Below, in pieces: positions 9,083 to 18,217 of a stretch of DNA of 64,000 nt (positions are counted from its first letter, which is position 1; every line of letters begins with the position of its first letter). The DNA comes from Paludibacter sp. (GTDB lineage: Bacteria; Bacteroidota; Bacteroidia; Bacteroidales; Paludibacteraceae), in assembly GCA_028710895.1 (NCBI GenBank), contig JAQTTH010000018.1, positions 1 to 64,000 of the forward strand, given 5' to 3'. Both the position numbers and the translations under genes were made by a program. A model generated the notes under the pieces. That model made no database searches, was not told the DNA's origin, and saw nothing but the letters and a program-made list of their open reading frames with translations.

Positions 9083-9113
9083 CAAAAGTAGGTGTTTTCA
9101 ACTGGCGAACAAA
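9083..9113 (-). promoter_or_regulatory. Promoter of the SGNH esterase gene
   Basis: On the minus strand TTTG-N19-TACTTTTG matches both boxes of the Bacteroidota consensus, about 25 bases before the start codon at 9058. Confidence 0.7.
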
Positions 9114-9130
9114 TAGCAACTACAGTTAAA

Positions 9131-10459
9131 TTATTTGACTATCTTGCCATCGATAGTCACGCTTGCGTTGGTAAGTGCCAACTTATTTAAGCCCCAACTA
9201 GTCACAATCTTGCAATTCTGCAATTGTACATCGTTGGCAAAGAAAATACCGAAGGGCTTATCAGCACTGATATTGACATTTTTAAAGATAACATTGGATA
9301 TAGCCGCTTCGGGCAATCCCCAAATTAATCCTGCCCGTTTTCCACTGGCAGCAGTAGCCGTTATATCGTAGAATGAAATATTACTGTAAGTGGGTGTGAG
9401 TCCAGTAAAAGGAGCTGTAGGGTATGTTTCTGCAATTTCAGGTGTTAGCTTTTGTAAATCTCTGTACTGGCGGTCCTTTGCCATGTAAGTAGCGTATATT
9501 AAAATAGGAATACCTACATTTGTCATATGCAGATTGCGATAAGTTATGTTCTGAAGTACCCCACCCCGATCGCGATCCGATTTGATACGAATTCCACAAT
9601 CTGTATTGGTGAATGTACAATTTTCGACTGTAAAATTTGAAACACCTCCCATTGTCGGACTCCCGATAGATACGCCGTGTCCATTACCATACGTACAATC
9701 CTTTATAAGAACATTCGAAGTTCCGCCGCCACAGGTAAAGTCATCATCGCCTACACTAACGTCGCAGTGCTGAATCAATATTCTGTTTCCACTTACATCG
9801 CACGCATCCGTATTATGACTCGGATTCACCGGATCGGTCGATGCCGGAGCTCGAATAATCACATCCCGCACAGTCACATCCAGGTTTTTTCCACCAATGG
9901 CAATATGAAACATCGGTGAGTTTATCAGCGTCACTTGCTCTATCAGCACCCGTTCGCAATCCTTCAAAGCAATCATGCGGGGACGTTTTGCACCTTGTGT
10001 TTTGGCAAATGGCCACCATGGATTTCCCTGACCATCAATCATTCCTTTGCCCGATATCGCCACATCGTGAAGCGCCGAACCACTGATAAAAGCCGTTCCG
10101 GAAACAATCCCGCCAGGATACCTATCGATAGGCAACATTCTGAGTATAGCAGCCGAGTCAATCTGAAGATTCAGATTATTGCAGAACCGCAACGGACCAC
10201 ATAAATACTCTCCGCGTGGTACCACTACTTTTCCACCACCCACAGCCGAAGCTGCATTAATGGCATTTTGAATGGACTGAGTATTATCAGTGATATTATC
10301 GCCCACAGCAGCAAAATCTTTTATGTTGAATGTTTTATTCGGAATTACAGGTAACGCAGGAGCCACATACACCGATTGAGCCTGAACATCTGAAAAAATG
10401 GCGCCCGTCAAAGACAGGAAGACAAATAAAAACAGAGAAATAGCGTGTGTTGATTTCAT
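9131..10459 (-). CDS. Secreted GH28 polygalacturonase-family glycoside hydrolase
   Basis: GH28 enzymes cleave galacturonic acid linkages in pectin by inversion. The right-handed beta-helix signature is complete: HNTDACDV, SVGDDDFTCGGG, GNGHGVSIGS and RIKSDRDRGG, which hold the catalytic aspartates, histidine and the Arg-Lys pair. I use the ATG beginning MKSTHAISLF, nine codons inside the longest frame, because it starts directly at a signal peptide (442 residues, cut near VQAQS). It is next to an SGNH esterase, and the window also holds mannonate dehydratase, a hexuronate pathway enzyme, so uronic acids released outside could be used inside. Confidence 0.9.
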   Translation of the reverse strand: MKSTHAISLFLFVFLSLTGAIFSDVQAQSVYVAPALPVIPNKTFNIKDFAAVGDNITDNTQSIQNAINAASAVGGGKVVVPRGEYLCGPLRFCNNLNLQIDSAAILRMLPIDRYPGGIVSGTAFISGSALHDVAISGKGMIDGQGNPWWPFAKTQGAKRPRMIALKDCERVLIEQVTLINSPMFHIAIGGKNLDVTVRDVIIRAPASTDPVNPSHNTDACDVSGNRILIQHCDVSVGDDDFTCGGGTSNVLIKDCTYGNGHGVSIGSPTMGGVSNFTVENCTFTNTDCGIRIKSDRDRGGVLQNITYRNLHMTNVGIPILIYATYMAKDRQYRDLQKLTPEIAETYPTAPFTGLTPTYSNISFYDITATAASGKRAGLIWGLPEAAISNVIFKNVNISADKPFGIFFANDVQLQNCKIVTSWGLNKLALTNASVTIDGKIVK

Positions 10460-10690
10460 CTTTACTATTGTTTGATTTAAAAACAAAAGTATTATTTATC
10501 TATATCTTCGTTGTTGATTATTTGATAATTGATGTGGAGATATTGACAATAACTGAAATTCACAAACAAATTATTCAAATAATCTCAGATTCTAACTGTT
10601 TGATATTTAAAATAAAAATTATCCTCTGCATACTCAAGAATCTTATCAAATTCGTAAAAATTGAAAAATTGCATCAATCAATGCTTAAAA

Positions 10691-11014
10691 TCAGTTTGCC
10701 AGCACATTTTCCTTACCCCATATTTCCAACTCGCGAATTACCGACGACAGGCTCTTGCCAAGGTCGGTAAGCGAGTATTCCACACGCGGAGGTATCTCCT
10801 TGAATTGTTCACGTAATATCAATCCATCTGCTTCCAACTCTTTCAGTTGCTCGGTAAGCACTTTTCGGGAAATATCGGGAATACGAACAGCTATTTCGCC
10901 AAATCGTCTGGTTCCCGCCGAAAGGGAGTACAATATAATGGTCTTCCATCTTCCGCCTATCAATTGTAATGTTGCCGTTACGGGACATTGGGTCTTTTCT
11001 TTTATTCTTGCCAT
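10691..11014 (-). CDS. HxlR-family winged-helix regulator
   Basis: The 107-residue protein has the HxlR layout: CPVTATLQLIGGRWKTIIL near the N-terminus, the helix-turn-helix SRKVLTEQLKELEADGLI, and the wing with PPRVEYSLTDLGKSL. Cys10 in the CPV motif sits where redox-sensing members such as YodB and QorR have their reactive cysteine. It is divergent from a QorB-like quinone reductase gene, the same arrangement as ytfH/ytfG in enterobacteria. GTTAC repeats lie between the two genes. Repression of the reductase, relieved by quinones or electrophiles, is the likely role. Confidence 0.88.
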   Translation of the reverse strand: MARIKEKTQCPVTATLQLIGGRWKTIILYSLSAGTRRFGEIAVRIPDISRKVLTEQLKELEADGLILREQFKEIPPRVEYSLTDLGKSLSSVIRELEIWGKENVLAN

Positions 11015-11018
11015 GATT

Positions 11019-11103
11019 GTTACCTTTAGGTTACTACTATTTTCATTGTTACTAAAAAGTAACCTGTTTCATATACAAACTATTATTAGTTACTTTGCGT
11101 AAC
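11019..11103. promoter_or_regulatory. GTTAC operator cluster between hxlR and qorB-like gene
   Basis: Three sites share the word GTTAC. GTTACT-AAAA-AGTAAC (11048-11063) is a perfect 16-bp palindrome. GTTAC-TTTGC-GTAAC (11089-11103) is a second palindrome. GTTAC at 11019 and 11030 is a direct pair lying just before the hxlR start codon. HxlR proteins bind dyads as dimers, so this is the likely operator region. A -7-like TACTTTTG on the minus strand at 11110-11103 abuts the second palindrome. Confidence 0.6.
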
Positions 11104-11285
11104 AAAAGTAAGGAAAATATAAATAGGTTGTCTAGCTATTTCAGGAAAAATAATTTTATTAACCCTAAAGGTCAATCAAAATAATTTGAAAATTGTTTTA
11201 GTTGCAATAATATATAAACTGAAAACACGGACGAAATTGAAAATTACAAATTTATAATATTCATCAAAAGAAAGGAAACAAAAAA

Positions 11286-12131
11286 ATGAAAATTGGAGTA
11301 ACCGGAGCGACCGGACAATTGGGTCGCCTTGTAGTAGAAAAACTGAAAGAAAAAGTATCGGCTGACAGCCTGGTGGCATTAGTGCGCACGCCTGAGAAAG
11401 CAGCTGATTTGGGCGTTGAGGCCCGCGTATTTGACTATACCAAACCGGAAAGTTTGGTGGCTTCATTGGCAGGTATAGATAAATTATTGTTGATTTCCGG
11501 TAACGAAATTGGACAACGTCTGCCACAACACAAAGCTGTAATTGAGGCGGCTAAAGAAGCCGGAGTAAAACAGATTATTTATACAAGCATCTTGCACGCA
11601 GATACATCTTCGCTGGGTTTGGCGGGAGAACATTTGGGCACTGAAGTTGCTATAAAAGCATCAGGATTGACCTACACCATTTTGCGGAATGGTTGGTATA
11701 CAGAAAACTATACGGGTTCTGCCAAAGGCGCCATCGGTGCAGGAGCATTTATCGGTTGCGCAGGCGACGGAAAAATATCATCGGCAGCGCGTATTGACTT
11801 TGCCGAAGCAGCGGCTGTTGTATTGGCAAGCGAAGGGCATGAAAACAAAATTTACGAGTTAGCAGGAGACACAGCTTATACGTTGACGGAACTGGCTGCA
11901 GAAATCTCACGTCAGACAGACAAAACAATACCTTACAACAACCTAACCGAAACGCAATATGCCGACATTTTGAAAAGCTTCGGTTTGCCGGAAGGTTTGG
12001 CCAATATGCTTGCCGATTCTGATATCGGAGCAAGTAAGGGAGGATTGTTCGACGATCGAAAACAGCTATCGGCACTAATTGGTAGGCCAACAACCCCATT
12101 GGCAACTGTGCTGGCTGCCGCAATAGCCTGA
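11286..12131 (+). CDS. NAD(P)H:quinone oxidoreductase, QorB/YtfG-like (NmrA-type SDR)
   Basis: This 281-residue protein starts with the dinucleotide-binding loop GATGQLGRL and follows the atypical SDR/NmrA pattern, with IIYTSILHADTSSLGLAGEHLGTE and the segment ILRNGWYTENY typical of QorB. Such enzymes reduce quinones with NADPH in the cytoplasm. The divergent HxlR-family gene and the GTTAC palindromes between them support control by that regulator. The 5' leader is long and AT-rich, with AAAGAAAGGAAAC before the ATG as a likely purine-rich ribosome site. The exact electron acceptor is not shown by the sequence. Confidence 0.85.
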   Translation: MKIGVTGATGQLGRLVVEKLKEKVSADSLVALVRTPEKAADLGVEARVFDYTKPESLVASLAGIDKLLLISGNEIGQRLPQHKAVIEAAKEAGVKQIIYTSILHADTSSLGLAGEHLGTEVAIKASGLTYTILRNGWYTENYTGSAKGAIGAGAFIGCAGDGKISSAARIDFAEAAAVVLASEGHENKIYELAGDTAYTLTELAAEISRQTDKTIPYNNLTETQYADILKSFGLPEGLANMLADSDIGASKGGLFDDRKQLSALIGRPTTPLATVLAAAIA

Positions 12132-12154
12132 TAAATTAGATATTGCCATAATAC

Positions 12155-12195
12155 AAATCACGACTAAGCACCTTTGCCTGGCCGTGATTTTTTAT
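12155..12195 (+). terminator. Terminator after the QorB-like gene
   Basis: The stem AAATCACG/CGTGATTT is followed by TTTTATTTTG, 24 bases after the stop codon. Confidence 0.75.
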
Positions 12196-12223
12196 TTTGT
12201 GCTGCTAATCCGGGGAAAGTAAT

Positions 12224-12254
12224 TTTGACAATTTGAAATAGATTCGTACATTTG
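12224..12254 (+). promoter_or_regulatory. Promoter of the exported helical-repeat protein gene
   Basis: TTTG-N19-TACATTTG fits the Bacteroidota consensus exactly, 26 bases before the ATG at 12281. Confidence 0.75.
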
Positions 12255-12280
12255 GAACTCAAATCACTATTGATTCTATT

Positions 12281-13030
12281 ATGATATCAAATTCAATCAA
12301 ATCATTTATACTACTGACAATACTAACATTCACATCCGGTTTGTTTGCTCAAAGCCCTTATTCTAAAACAATCTACAGCGCTTTTATTGTACGCGATATG
12401 GGGAAATGGGAAAATGTGATTCATACCATGGAAGCTTCGAATACGATTAATACGGTTGACGAAAAACTGGAACTGATAAATTATTACTACGGGTATATAG
12501 GCTATTTACTTGGCAGCAAACAGTATGCTCATGTTGAGAAACTGACCGAAAGAGGCGAAAAACTCATTGCGCAGGTATTACATGTTTCGCCGCACAATGC
12601 TACTGCCTATTCGTTTAAAGGATCATTTATTGCCTTTCATGTAGGGGTGAATAAGTTCAAAGCGGTATTTTTGGGTGCCGAAAGCAGAAATTGTGTAAAC
12701 AAAGCACTTGAACTTGACCCGCAGAATATTCAGGGACTTATCGACAAAGGAAATCAATTGTTTTATGCTCCGGAAATGCTGGGAGGCGACAAAAAAGAGG
12801 CACTAACATATTTCCATAAGGCAGCAGGTATACTTGAACGAAGGAAGGAAACAAGCGAAAACTGGGTGTACCTGAATGTGCTTACAATGATTGCCAGTGC
12901 CTACGAAAAAGTAGATGACCTTAAAAATGCTAAGATTACCTACGAAAAAGTAATCCACAACGAACCCAATATAACCTGGGTAAAAAACGATTTATATCCG
13001 AACTTACTAACAAGGATAAATGGAAAGTAG
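12281..13030 (+). CDS. Exported TPR-like protein of unknown function
   Basis: The 249-residue product has a signal peptide ending near LFAQSPY. The mature part is helical, with TPR-like pairs such as ALELDPQNIQGLIDKGNQLFYAPEM..ALTYFHKAAGIL and IASAYEKVDDLKNAKITYEKVIHNEP near the C-terminus. It probably scaffolds other envelope proteins, but nothing indicates a partner. The gene has its own promoter and converges on lipB, whose stop codon lies 13 bp away. The family is not recognised beyond the repeat class. Confidence 0.75.
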   Translation: MISNSIKSFILLTILTFTSGLFAQSPYSKTIYSAFIVRDMGKWENVIHTMEASNTINTVDEKLELINYYYGYIGYLLGSKQYAHVEKLTERGEKLIAQVLHVSPHNATAYSFKGSFIAFHVGVNKFKAVFLGAESRNCVNKALELDPQNIQGLIDKGNQLFYAPEMLGGDKKEALTYFHKAAGILERRKETSENWVYLNVLTMIASAYEKVDDLKNAKITYEKVIHNEPNITWVKNDLYPNLLTRINGK

Positions 13031-13043
13031 ACCAAAAAGGGAA

Positions 13044-13703
13044 TTATACAATAAATAATTCTTCAATTGATTTACGCATATTGGCTTTCAGCTCCTCCAT
13101 ATCTACTTTTGTGCCAAGTTCCTTCTCCATAGAAGTTACTCCCTTATCAACAAATCCACAGGGATTGATATGACCGAAATAGCTTAGGTCGGTATTGACA
13201 TTCAAGGCAAAACCATGCATAGTTACAAAACGGGAACTCCGAACACCGATAGCACATATTTTTCGGCAGGTGGGTTTACCAACATCGAGCCACACTCCGG
13301 TTGCGCCTTCAAGCCGTGTTGAAGGAATGTTGTAAAATGCCAACGTATTAATTATGGCCTCTTCCACATTATGAATATATTGCTTAAGCCCCAGATTGAA
13401 ATTAGCCAAATCGAAAATGGGGTAACCCACCAACTGCCCCGGTCCGTGGTAGGTAATATCTCCACCTCTGTTTGTTTTCACAAAAGTAACATCCTTTGCC
13501 TGCAACTGAATATAATTCAATAACATATTGTGCTCGTCGCCACTCTTACCGAGGGTGTACACATGCGGATGTTCGCAAAAAACCAGGTAATTGTCGGTAG
13601 GGAGATTTTGCAATTTCCGTTCAATAGATCCATTGAAGAGTGTTTCTTGCTTTGCCCAGGCATCATTGTATTCCACCAGTCCCCAGTCAATATACTGTAT
13701 CAT
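13044..13703 (-). CDS. lipB: Octanoyltransferase LipB
   Basis: LipB moves octanoyl from acyl carrier protein to lipoyl domains of 2-oxoacid dehydrogenases and GcvH, the first step of lipoate synthesis. The 219-residue product has RGGDITYHGPGQ (79-90), the lysine in RKICAIGV (Lys148) and the acyl-carrying cysteine in HINPCGF (Cys182). The start codon overlaps the mtgA stop by one base (TAATG), so the two genes form an operon. No lipA is visible nearby. Confidence 0.95.
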   Translation of the reverse strand: MIQYIDWGLVEYNDAWAKQETLFNGSIERKLQNLPTDNYLVFCEHPHVYTLGKSGDEHNMLLNYIQLQAKDVTFVKTNRGGDITYHGPGQLVGYPIFDLANFNLGLKQYIHNVEEAIINTLAFYNIPSTRLEGATGVWLDVGKPTCRKICAIGVRSSRFVTMHGFALNVNTDLSYFGHINPCGFVDKGVTSMEKELGTKVDMEELKANMRKSIEELFIV

Positions 13704-14497
13704 TATCTTCTTTTTTTATGTCGGTGAGTTGATTTATGAGCAACGGGTTTCTTATCGAAGTCGACAGGTCCGAGTTTACTCATGAGCATCATAATCTTAG
13801 TTTTGCGCCACTGAATGTAAGTTGACGGATTTCCTGCGTCATATTTTCGTGGATTGGGCAGGCAGGCAGCAATGAGCGCAGCCTGATTTTTAGAAAGTTG
13901 TGAGGCACTTACTCCAAAATGTTCCTGCGCAGCAGCTTCTACCCCATAAATACCATCGCCCATCTCAATCACGTTGAGGTACACCTCCATAATGCGTTTT
14001 TTCGACCAAACCAATTCAATCAGCACTGTGAAATAAGCTTCCAGCCCCTTACGAATGTACGATCGCTGAGGGAAAAGGAAAACATTTTTGGCTGTTTGTT
14101 GCGAAATAGTACTGCCCCCCCGTATCTTCTTTCCTTTCAGATTATGTTCAAAAGCCTTTGTTATATCGCCAAACGAGAAACCATAATGCGTCAGAAACAG
14201 ATTGTCTTCAGACGATACCACAGCATCAACCATATTCGGAGAGATCTCATCAATAGACACCCACTTTTTACTATTTTTAGGTGATTCGCCCTGGGCAATA
14301 GACTCAACGGTACGCATAATCATGAGCGGTGTCAGATACACCGGAACAAAGCGGTCAATGACTACCCAGCTGACGCTGACAACCAAAAAGAGCAAGAATA
14401 AATTGCGTATAAACTTACCTAATCTGCTCCAGAATCCTTTACGGATTTTGGGAGCGGGAGTTTCGGGAGTAATTTCAGGAGCGGTTTCTTCTGACAT
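13703..14497 (-). CDS. mtgA: Monofunctional peptidoglycan glycosyltransferase MtgA (GT51)
   Basis: MtgA polymerises glycan strands from lipid II. I start at MSEETAPE, three codons inside the longest frame. A cytoplasmic tail is followed by one membrane anchor (about residues 29-47) and the GT51 domain, with VSSEDNLFLTHYGF (catalytic Glu), RGGSTISQQTAKNVF and the second glutamate region LIELVWSKKRIMEVYLNVIEMG. There is no transpeptidase domain, and the tail is basic (HKSTHRHKKRR). It precedes lipB with a one-base overlap. Confidence 0.93.
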   Translation of the reverse strand: MSEETAPEITPETPAPKIRKGFWSRLGKFIRNLFLLFLVVSVSWVVIDRFVPVYLTPLMIMRTVESIAQGESPKNSKKWVSIDEISPNMVDAVVSSEDNLFLTHYGFSFGDITKAFEHNLKGKKIRGGSTISQQTAKNVFLFPQRSYIRKGLEAYFTVLIELVWSKKRIMEVYLNVIEMGDGIYGVEAAAQEHFGVSASQLSKNQAALIAACLPNPRKYDAGNPSTYIQWRKTKIMMLMSKLGPVDFDKKPVAHKSTHRHKKRR

Positions 14498-14545
14498 AAA
14501 ATACAAATAATAGGATGCAATTCCCTGTTGAACAAGGATAAATGG

Positions 14546-14983
14546 TTATATTAATTTAAACCGAACACGCCAGCGCCCGTTCTCAAAATCGTGACTAATA
14601 ATCTCAAAACGACCAAGCTCGGAAGTATTATCGACATGCTGACCAATACAGGCACAGGCATCGTAATCACCCACCCGAATAACCCGAAGCATTTCCGAGG
14701 CATCGTCAGGTAACTTGGATAAATCGGCTATTTTAGCAGCCTCCACTCTTGTCATCACTTCTTCGTAGACCGCCAAGTTTTGACCAATTACCTCATTTAC
14801 GGTGTGAGTAATCTCAGCAATTTGATCTTGAGTAGGACATGCTGCCAACAAATAATCACATTTACTTTTTTTCCGTTCGATATGAGCATTCATTGATCGT
14901 CCGCAACCAAACATACAAACCATGGTCTGATTCAAAATGTGCTCGCAAGTATGCATTGAAGGTTCCTTATAGACTTTAACCAT
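14546..14983 (-). CDS. AlaX-like / tRNA synthetase editing-domain protein
   Basis: The 145-residue product corresponds to the second additional domain of alanyl-tRNA synthetase, which clears mischarged tRNA as a free-standing protein. The metal ligands are visible as HTCEH near the N-terminus and CACIGQH further on, equivalent to the HxxxH and CxxxH sets. I take the internal ATG (MVKVYKEP) because the 54 residues upstream overlap the divergent recombinase gene and its promoter region and resemble nothing. It is shorter than full AlaX proteins. A large serine recombinase starts 44 bp away, which makes this gene the left neighbour of the island. Confidence 0.7.
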   Translation of the reverse strand: MVKVYKEPSMHTCEHILNQTMVCMFGCGRSMNAHIERKKSKCDYLLAACPTQDQIAEITHTVNEVIGQNLAVYEEVMTRVEAAKIADLSKLPDDASEMLRVIRVGDYDACACIGQHVDNTSELGRFEIISHDFENGRWRVRFKLI

Positions 14984-15027
14984 TTTATTGTTATCTTTGT
15001 GTCTTAAACACCGCAAAGATAAATAAA

Positions 15028-17175
15028 ATGGCACGAAAAGCAGCAATATATGTTCGTATTTCCACTCAATCTCAACACACAGACAGACAAAAGGAAGAAC
15101 TAATAAAACTAGCTGAGAATGAGGGCTACGATGTCGTAGACACATACACAGACATATTATCTGGTTTTAAAGACGAAGAGCATAGACCTGAACTGAAGAG
15201 ACTAATAGAGGATTGCAAATTACAAAAATTCAACCTAGTACTTTTCTCTGAATTTTCACGACTTTCAAGAAAAGTTGGAGACCTAAATAAAATGATTGAT
15301 ACGTTTCGGGGAAACAATACCGAGCTATATTTTCAGAAACAAAATCAATGGGTAAAAAAGAAAGGTGATTTAGGTACAAATATCTTAATACAAGTTTTAG
15401 GAGTAGTCTCAGAATACGAAATTGACCTCTTTAAAGAGCGAAGTATATCGGGTAAAATATCAGCGGTAAAAAACCGAGGGATTAACATAGGCGGTCTAAC
15501 TGCATACGGCTACAAATCAGAAGAAGGTACAAAGAAGCTGATAATTGATACCGATGAAGAACCTATTGTAAGACGAATTTTTGACCTGTATGCCGGAGGC
15601 AAGACAGCTCAATATATTTGTGATTTACTTAACTCTGATGGAATAAGTTCACCATATAACAAAAGAATTGCAGAATCAAAAAACAGGCGGAAAGAAAAAG
15701 GGATACAAGAAAAAGAGTACAAGAGCCTAAACCCAGACAAGCTTGTCTGGATAGCTTCAACATTAACCAAGATTCTAAAAAATCCACTTTACATTGGAAA
15801 GCGCAGTATAAAAATCCGCATTCCAAACTCACTTGACAATAATATAAACAGCAAAGAGAACTTCGAACTAATAGAAATAGAAGACAATGAATCAATTAGA
15901 ATCATCGATGACAACCTATTCCAACAGGTGCAGTTAAAACTAAAAGAAAATAGTTTGGTAAAAGACACTGCGGTAAAACATCCTACCCTATTGAAAAGTG
16001 TACTAAAATGCGGTTGCTGTGGTAGAAATGTTGTAAGTACTAAAGCAAATGGCTCTTATAGATATATGTGCTTTGGAAAGATTAAAGACACAAAAACAAG
16101 GGTGATAAATTGCACAGACTCTTTAGAAATTGCCCAATATAAACTTGACGGGCTAGTTGTACAACTTATTATAACTAGACTTGCCGATTCAGAAAGAACA
16201 AAACAGTCAACAATAAGAATCGAGGAATTGAGTTTGCAGAAAAAAGAGCAAGAAAAGATTCTATTTAGCAAAGAAACAGAGCTATCTAATAAGACTGAAA
16301 GTTGGTTGAGGTATTATGACAACTCAACTGAATTTAATATCCCCATTAATTCAATTCGAGACAAGAAAAGTGAATATGATTCTGTAGCAAACAAGCTTAA
16401 TCAAGAAATAAACAAACTAAAAAATGACATTACTGGCATTGAACGAACAATTCGGTCAATTCAAATTATGGTCAATAGCGAAACCCAAAGACAGCAACAA
16501 GCAACCATAAAAGAGAACAAAGAACTATTAAAACAGCTAACCGATGAATACCTTGAAAAAGTTACAATTTATCCCATTTTTGACAAGTACAGCCTTGTGA
16601 TTATCTCATTTAAGGATGGCTCTGAAACATGGGGAACAATTAAATCAGCCAAATATAAAAATGAAGAAACATGGTTTGACCCTACCTACTGCAAAGTACC
16701 CCATTACATATACCAGTACTGGAACAATGACGACAAATCAGCAGAATATAACCACTATGATAAAACGGTGCTTTACAAGAGCAAAACTATAACAACATGG
16801 AATAGCTTAGAACCGAAAGAAAGCAAGCCAAAATTTGAAACAATTCCAAGAGAAGGTCAAAACCCAATAATAAGAATGATTAAAACAGAGGCTGATACCA
16901 ACGACTCAAGTTCTTTGCAGATAACCATTCCTGACCCATATATAACAATCGAATCTGGAACATATCCGATTAAAGAATTCATCAGTCTACTAAAAGAGGA
17001 TAATGCCAAAGGACACAACAATAATGGAGATTTTCCACCGTATGACTTCCATGAAGACGAAGAAGGTCACGAAGATAGCAAAGAAAAAGCCAAACAATAC
17101 AGACTTGACAATGCTGACAAGAGAAATGCCAGAACTAAAGAATTACGGAGAACTAGGAAAATGGAAAGTGAATAA
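15028..17175 (+). CDS. Large serine recombinase (site-specific integrase)
   Basis: The 715-residue protein has the order of large serine integrases. A resolvase catalytic domain (about 1-150) carries AIYVRISTQS with nucleophile Ser12 and EFSRLSRK. A recombinase domain (about 160-300) follows, then a zinc ribbon with LKCGCCGRN..YMCFG..INC near 335-375, then a long coiled coil (about 390-500). The last 180 residues are an unusual acidic, low-similarity extension ending in KRNARTKELRRTRK. Such enzymes join attP to attB without accessory sites and probably moved this island. The start lies 44 bp from the divergent AlaX-like gene, which suggests insertion in its promoter region. Confidence 0.9.
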   Translation: MARKAAIYVRISTQSQHTDRQKEELIKLAENEGYDVVDTYTDILSGFKDEEHRPELKRLIEDCKLQKFNLVLFSEFSRLSRKVGDLNKMIDTFRGNNTELYFQKQNQWVKKKGDLGTNILIQVLGVVSEYEIDLFKERSISGKISAVKNRGINIGGLTAYGYKSEEGTKKLIIDTDEEPIVRRIFDLYAGGKTAQYICDLLNSDGISSPYNKRIAESKNRRKEKGIQEKEYKSLNPDKLVWIASTLTKILKNPLYIGKRSIKIRIPNSLDNNINSKENFELIEIEDNESIRIIDDNLFQQVQLKLKENSLVKDTAVKHPTLLKSVLKCGCCGRNVVSTKANGSYRYMCFGKIKDTKTRVINCTDSLEIAQYKLDGLVVQLIITRLADSERTKQSTIRIEELSLQKKEQEKILFSKETELSNKTESWLRYYDNSTEFNIPINSIRDKKSEYDSVANKLNQEINKLKNDITGIERTIRSIQIMVNSETQRQQQATIKENKELLKQLTDEYLEKVTIYPIFDKYSLVIISFKDGSETWGTIKSAKYKNEETWFDPTYCKVPHYIYQYWNNDDKSAEYNHYDKTVLYKSKTITTWNSLEPKESKPKFETIPREGQNPIIRMIKTEADTNDSSSLQITIPDPYITIESGTYPIKEFISLLKEDNAKGHNNNGDFPPYDFHEDEEGHEDSKEKAKQYRLDNADKRNARTKELRRTRKMESE

Positions 17176-17513
17176 GCCTACTACCCTAGGAAGACCTTCA
17201 TAGCCCCACCCCCACAGGAGAGCACCCCACAGGGAGGTAGCCCCCTAAAACAAAACACCAATTAATCCCCTATCGCTTTTTTCAAAAAATAAGACCGCCC
17301 CTATTATTTGGACGGTCAGTTAAATTATTTTTTCATAGAAATTGTCGATTTCTGAACAAAATTCAACGTTCGCTTTAGAATAACAAAATCATAAAAATAC
17401 AACCAAATTACTGATTGTTATATAATTATACGCTTTTTTAATGCAAAAAACACCCTGTTTTTGCACATGACACCGTTAGCCATCTCAATTGTTCACAAAA
17501 ATTTTCATCAATA
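17176..17513. other. Intergenic between convergent recombinase genes, with terminator hairpin
   Basis: The stretch holds a C-rich tract with two CCCCACAG repeats (about 17203-17232) and a GACCG/CGGTC hairpin at 17293-17317 followed by TTAAATTATTTTTT, which can terminate the recombinase transcript. No ORF is seen. Confidence 0.6.
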
Positions 17514-18146
17514 TCAAAGACCAAACTCCTTTTTCACCCTCTGAACGGTACTAATACTGGTTTCTGTGAGCTTTGCCGTGTTACGAATAGAATAATTTCT
17601 TTTCAAAAGTGAAATAACTTCCTTGTATTCCTCTTTTTTTGCTTCGCTAGACTTCGTACTACCTTTAGACCGTCCAAGCGCACCACCTGCATTTATATAG
17701 CTTTGGCGACCACTATTTAACCTATATACAATATTGGTTCTTTCAATCTTTGCCATTTCAGCCATAACGGTAACTATTATGCTTGCAATTGGATTAATCT
17801 CACGCTGTTCATTAAGAGTATTTAAAGACAAATTCTGAATATAAACATTAACTTTATTGCTGTGCAATATATCCAATGAGCGCAAAACTTGAAGGGTATC
17901 CCTGCCGATACGTGAAAGTTCTGAGCAAAGTAGGGTATCGATTTTGTTCGTAACACAAAACTCAATACATTCCATCAAAACGGTTCTTTCCTCGTTCTTT
18001 TTCGCACCGCTGATATTTTCAGAGAACTCCGCTATAACAAGAAAGTCATTCTTTGTTGCATAGCTATTTAAGTCTGAAACTTGTCTTTCGGTGTTTTGTC
18101 TGTCGCTTACTGAACTAACTCTTGAATAAATAACTGCCGGCTTCAT
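17514..18146 (-). CDS. Small serine recombinase (resolvase/invertase family)
   Basis: This 210-residue protein is a typical resolvase. Its N-terminal catalytic domain has VIYSRVSSVSDRQNTERQ (nucleophile probably Ser11) and ELSRIGRDTLQVLRSL. An E-helix with AEMAKIERTNIVYRLNSGR follows, then a C-terminal helix-turn-helix (YSIRNTAKLTETSISTVQRV). It could resolve cointegrates or invert DNA of the island. It has a well-matched promoter (18172-18203) and shares a 227-bp regulatory gap with the divergent Rep-like gene, where repeated sequences that might be res sites or iterons lie. Confidence 0.9.
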   Translation of the reverse strand: MKPAVIYSRVSSVSDRQNTERQVSDLNSYATKNDFLVIAEFSENISGAKKNEERTVLMECIEFCVTNKIDTLLCSELSRIGRDTLQVLRSLDILHSNKVNVYIQNLSLNTLNEQREINPIASIIVTVMAEMAKIERTNIVYRLNSGRQSYINAGGALGRSKGSTKSSEAKKEEYKEVISLLKRNYSIRNTAKLTETSISTVQRVKKEFGL

Positions 18147-18171
18147 TTTGGTGTCTTTTAAATTTGTCTTA

Positions 18172-18203
18172 CAAAGATAAACAAAAGAATTGATATATTC
18201 AAA
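18172..18203 (-). promoter_or_regulatory. Promoter of the small resolvase gene
   Basis: On the minus strand TTTG-N20-TATCTTTG fits both consensus boxes, 26 bases before the start codon at 18146. Confidence 0.75.
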
Positions 18204-18217
18204 TATATCAAAGATTA

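Noticed and set aside
15012-15023. Strong divergent promoter between the AlaX-like gene and the integrase
   Set aside because: -7 boxes are present on both strands (TATCTTTG twice) but neither has a -33 TTTG at the right distance, so no promoter feature was listed.
14984-15145. Longer AlaX-like protein starting at 15145
   Set aside because: The added 54 residues overlap the recombinase start and the divergent promoter region and resemble no editing protein.
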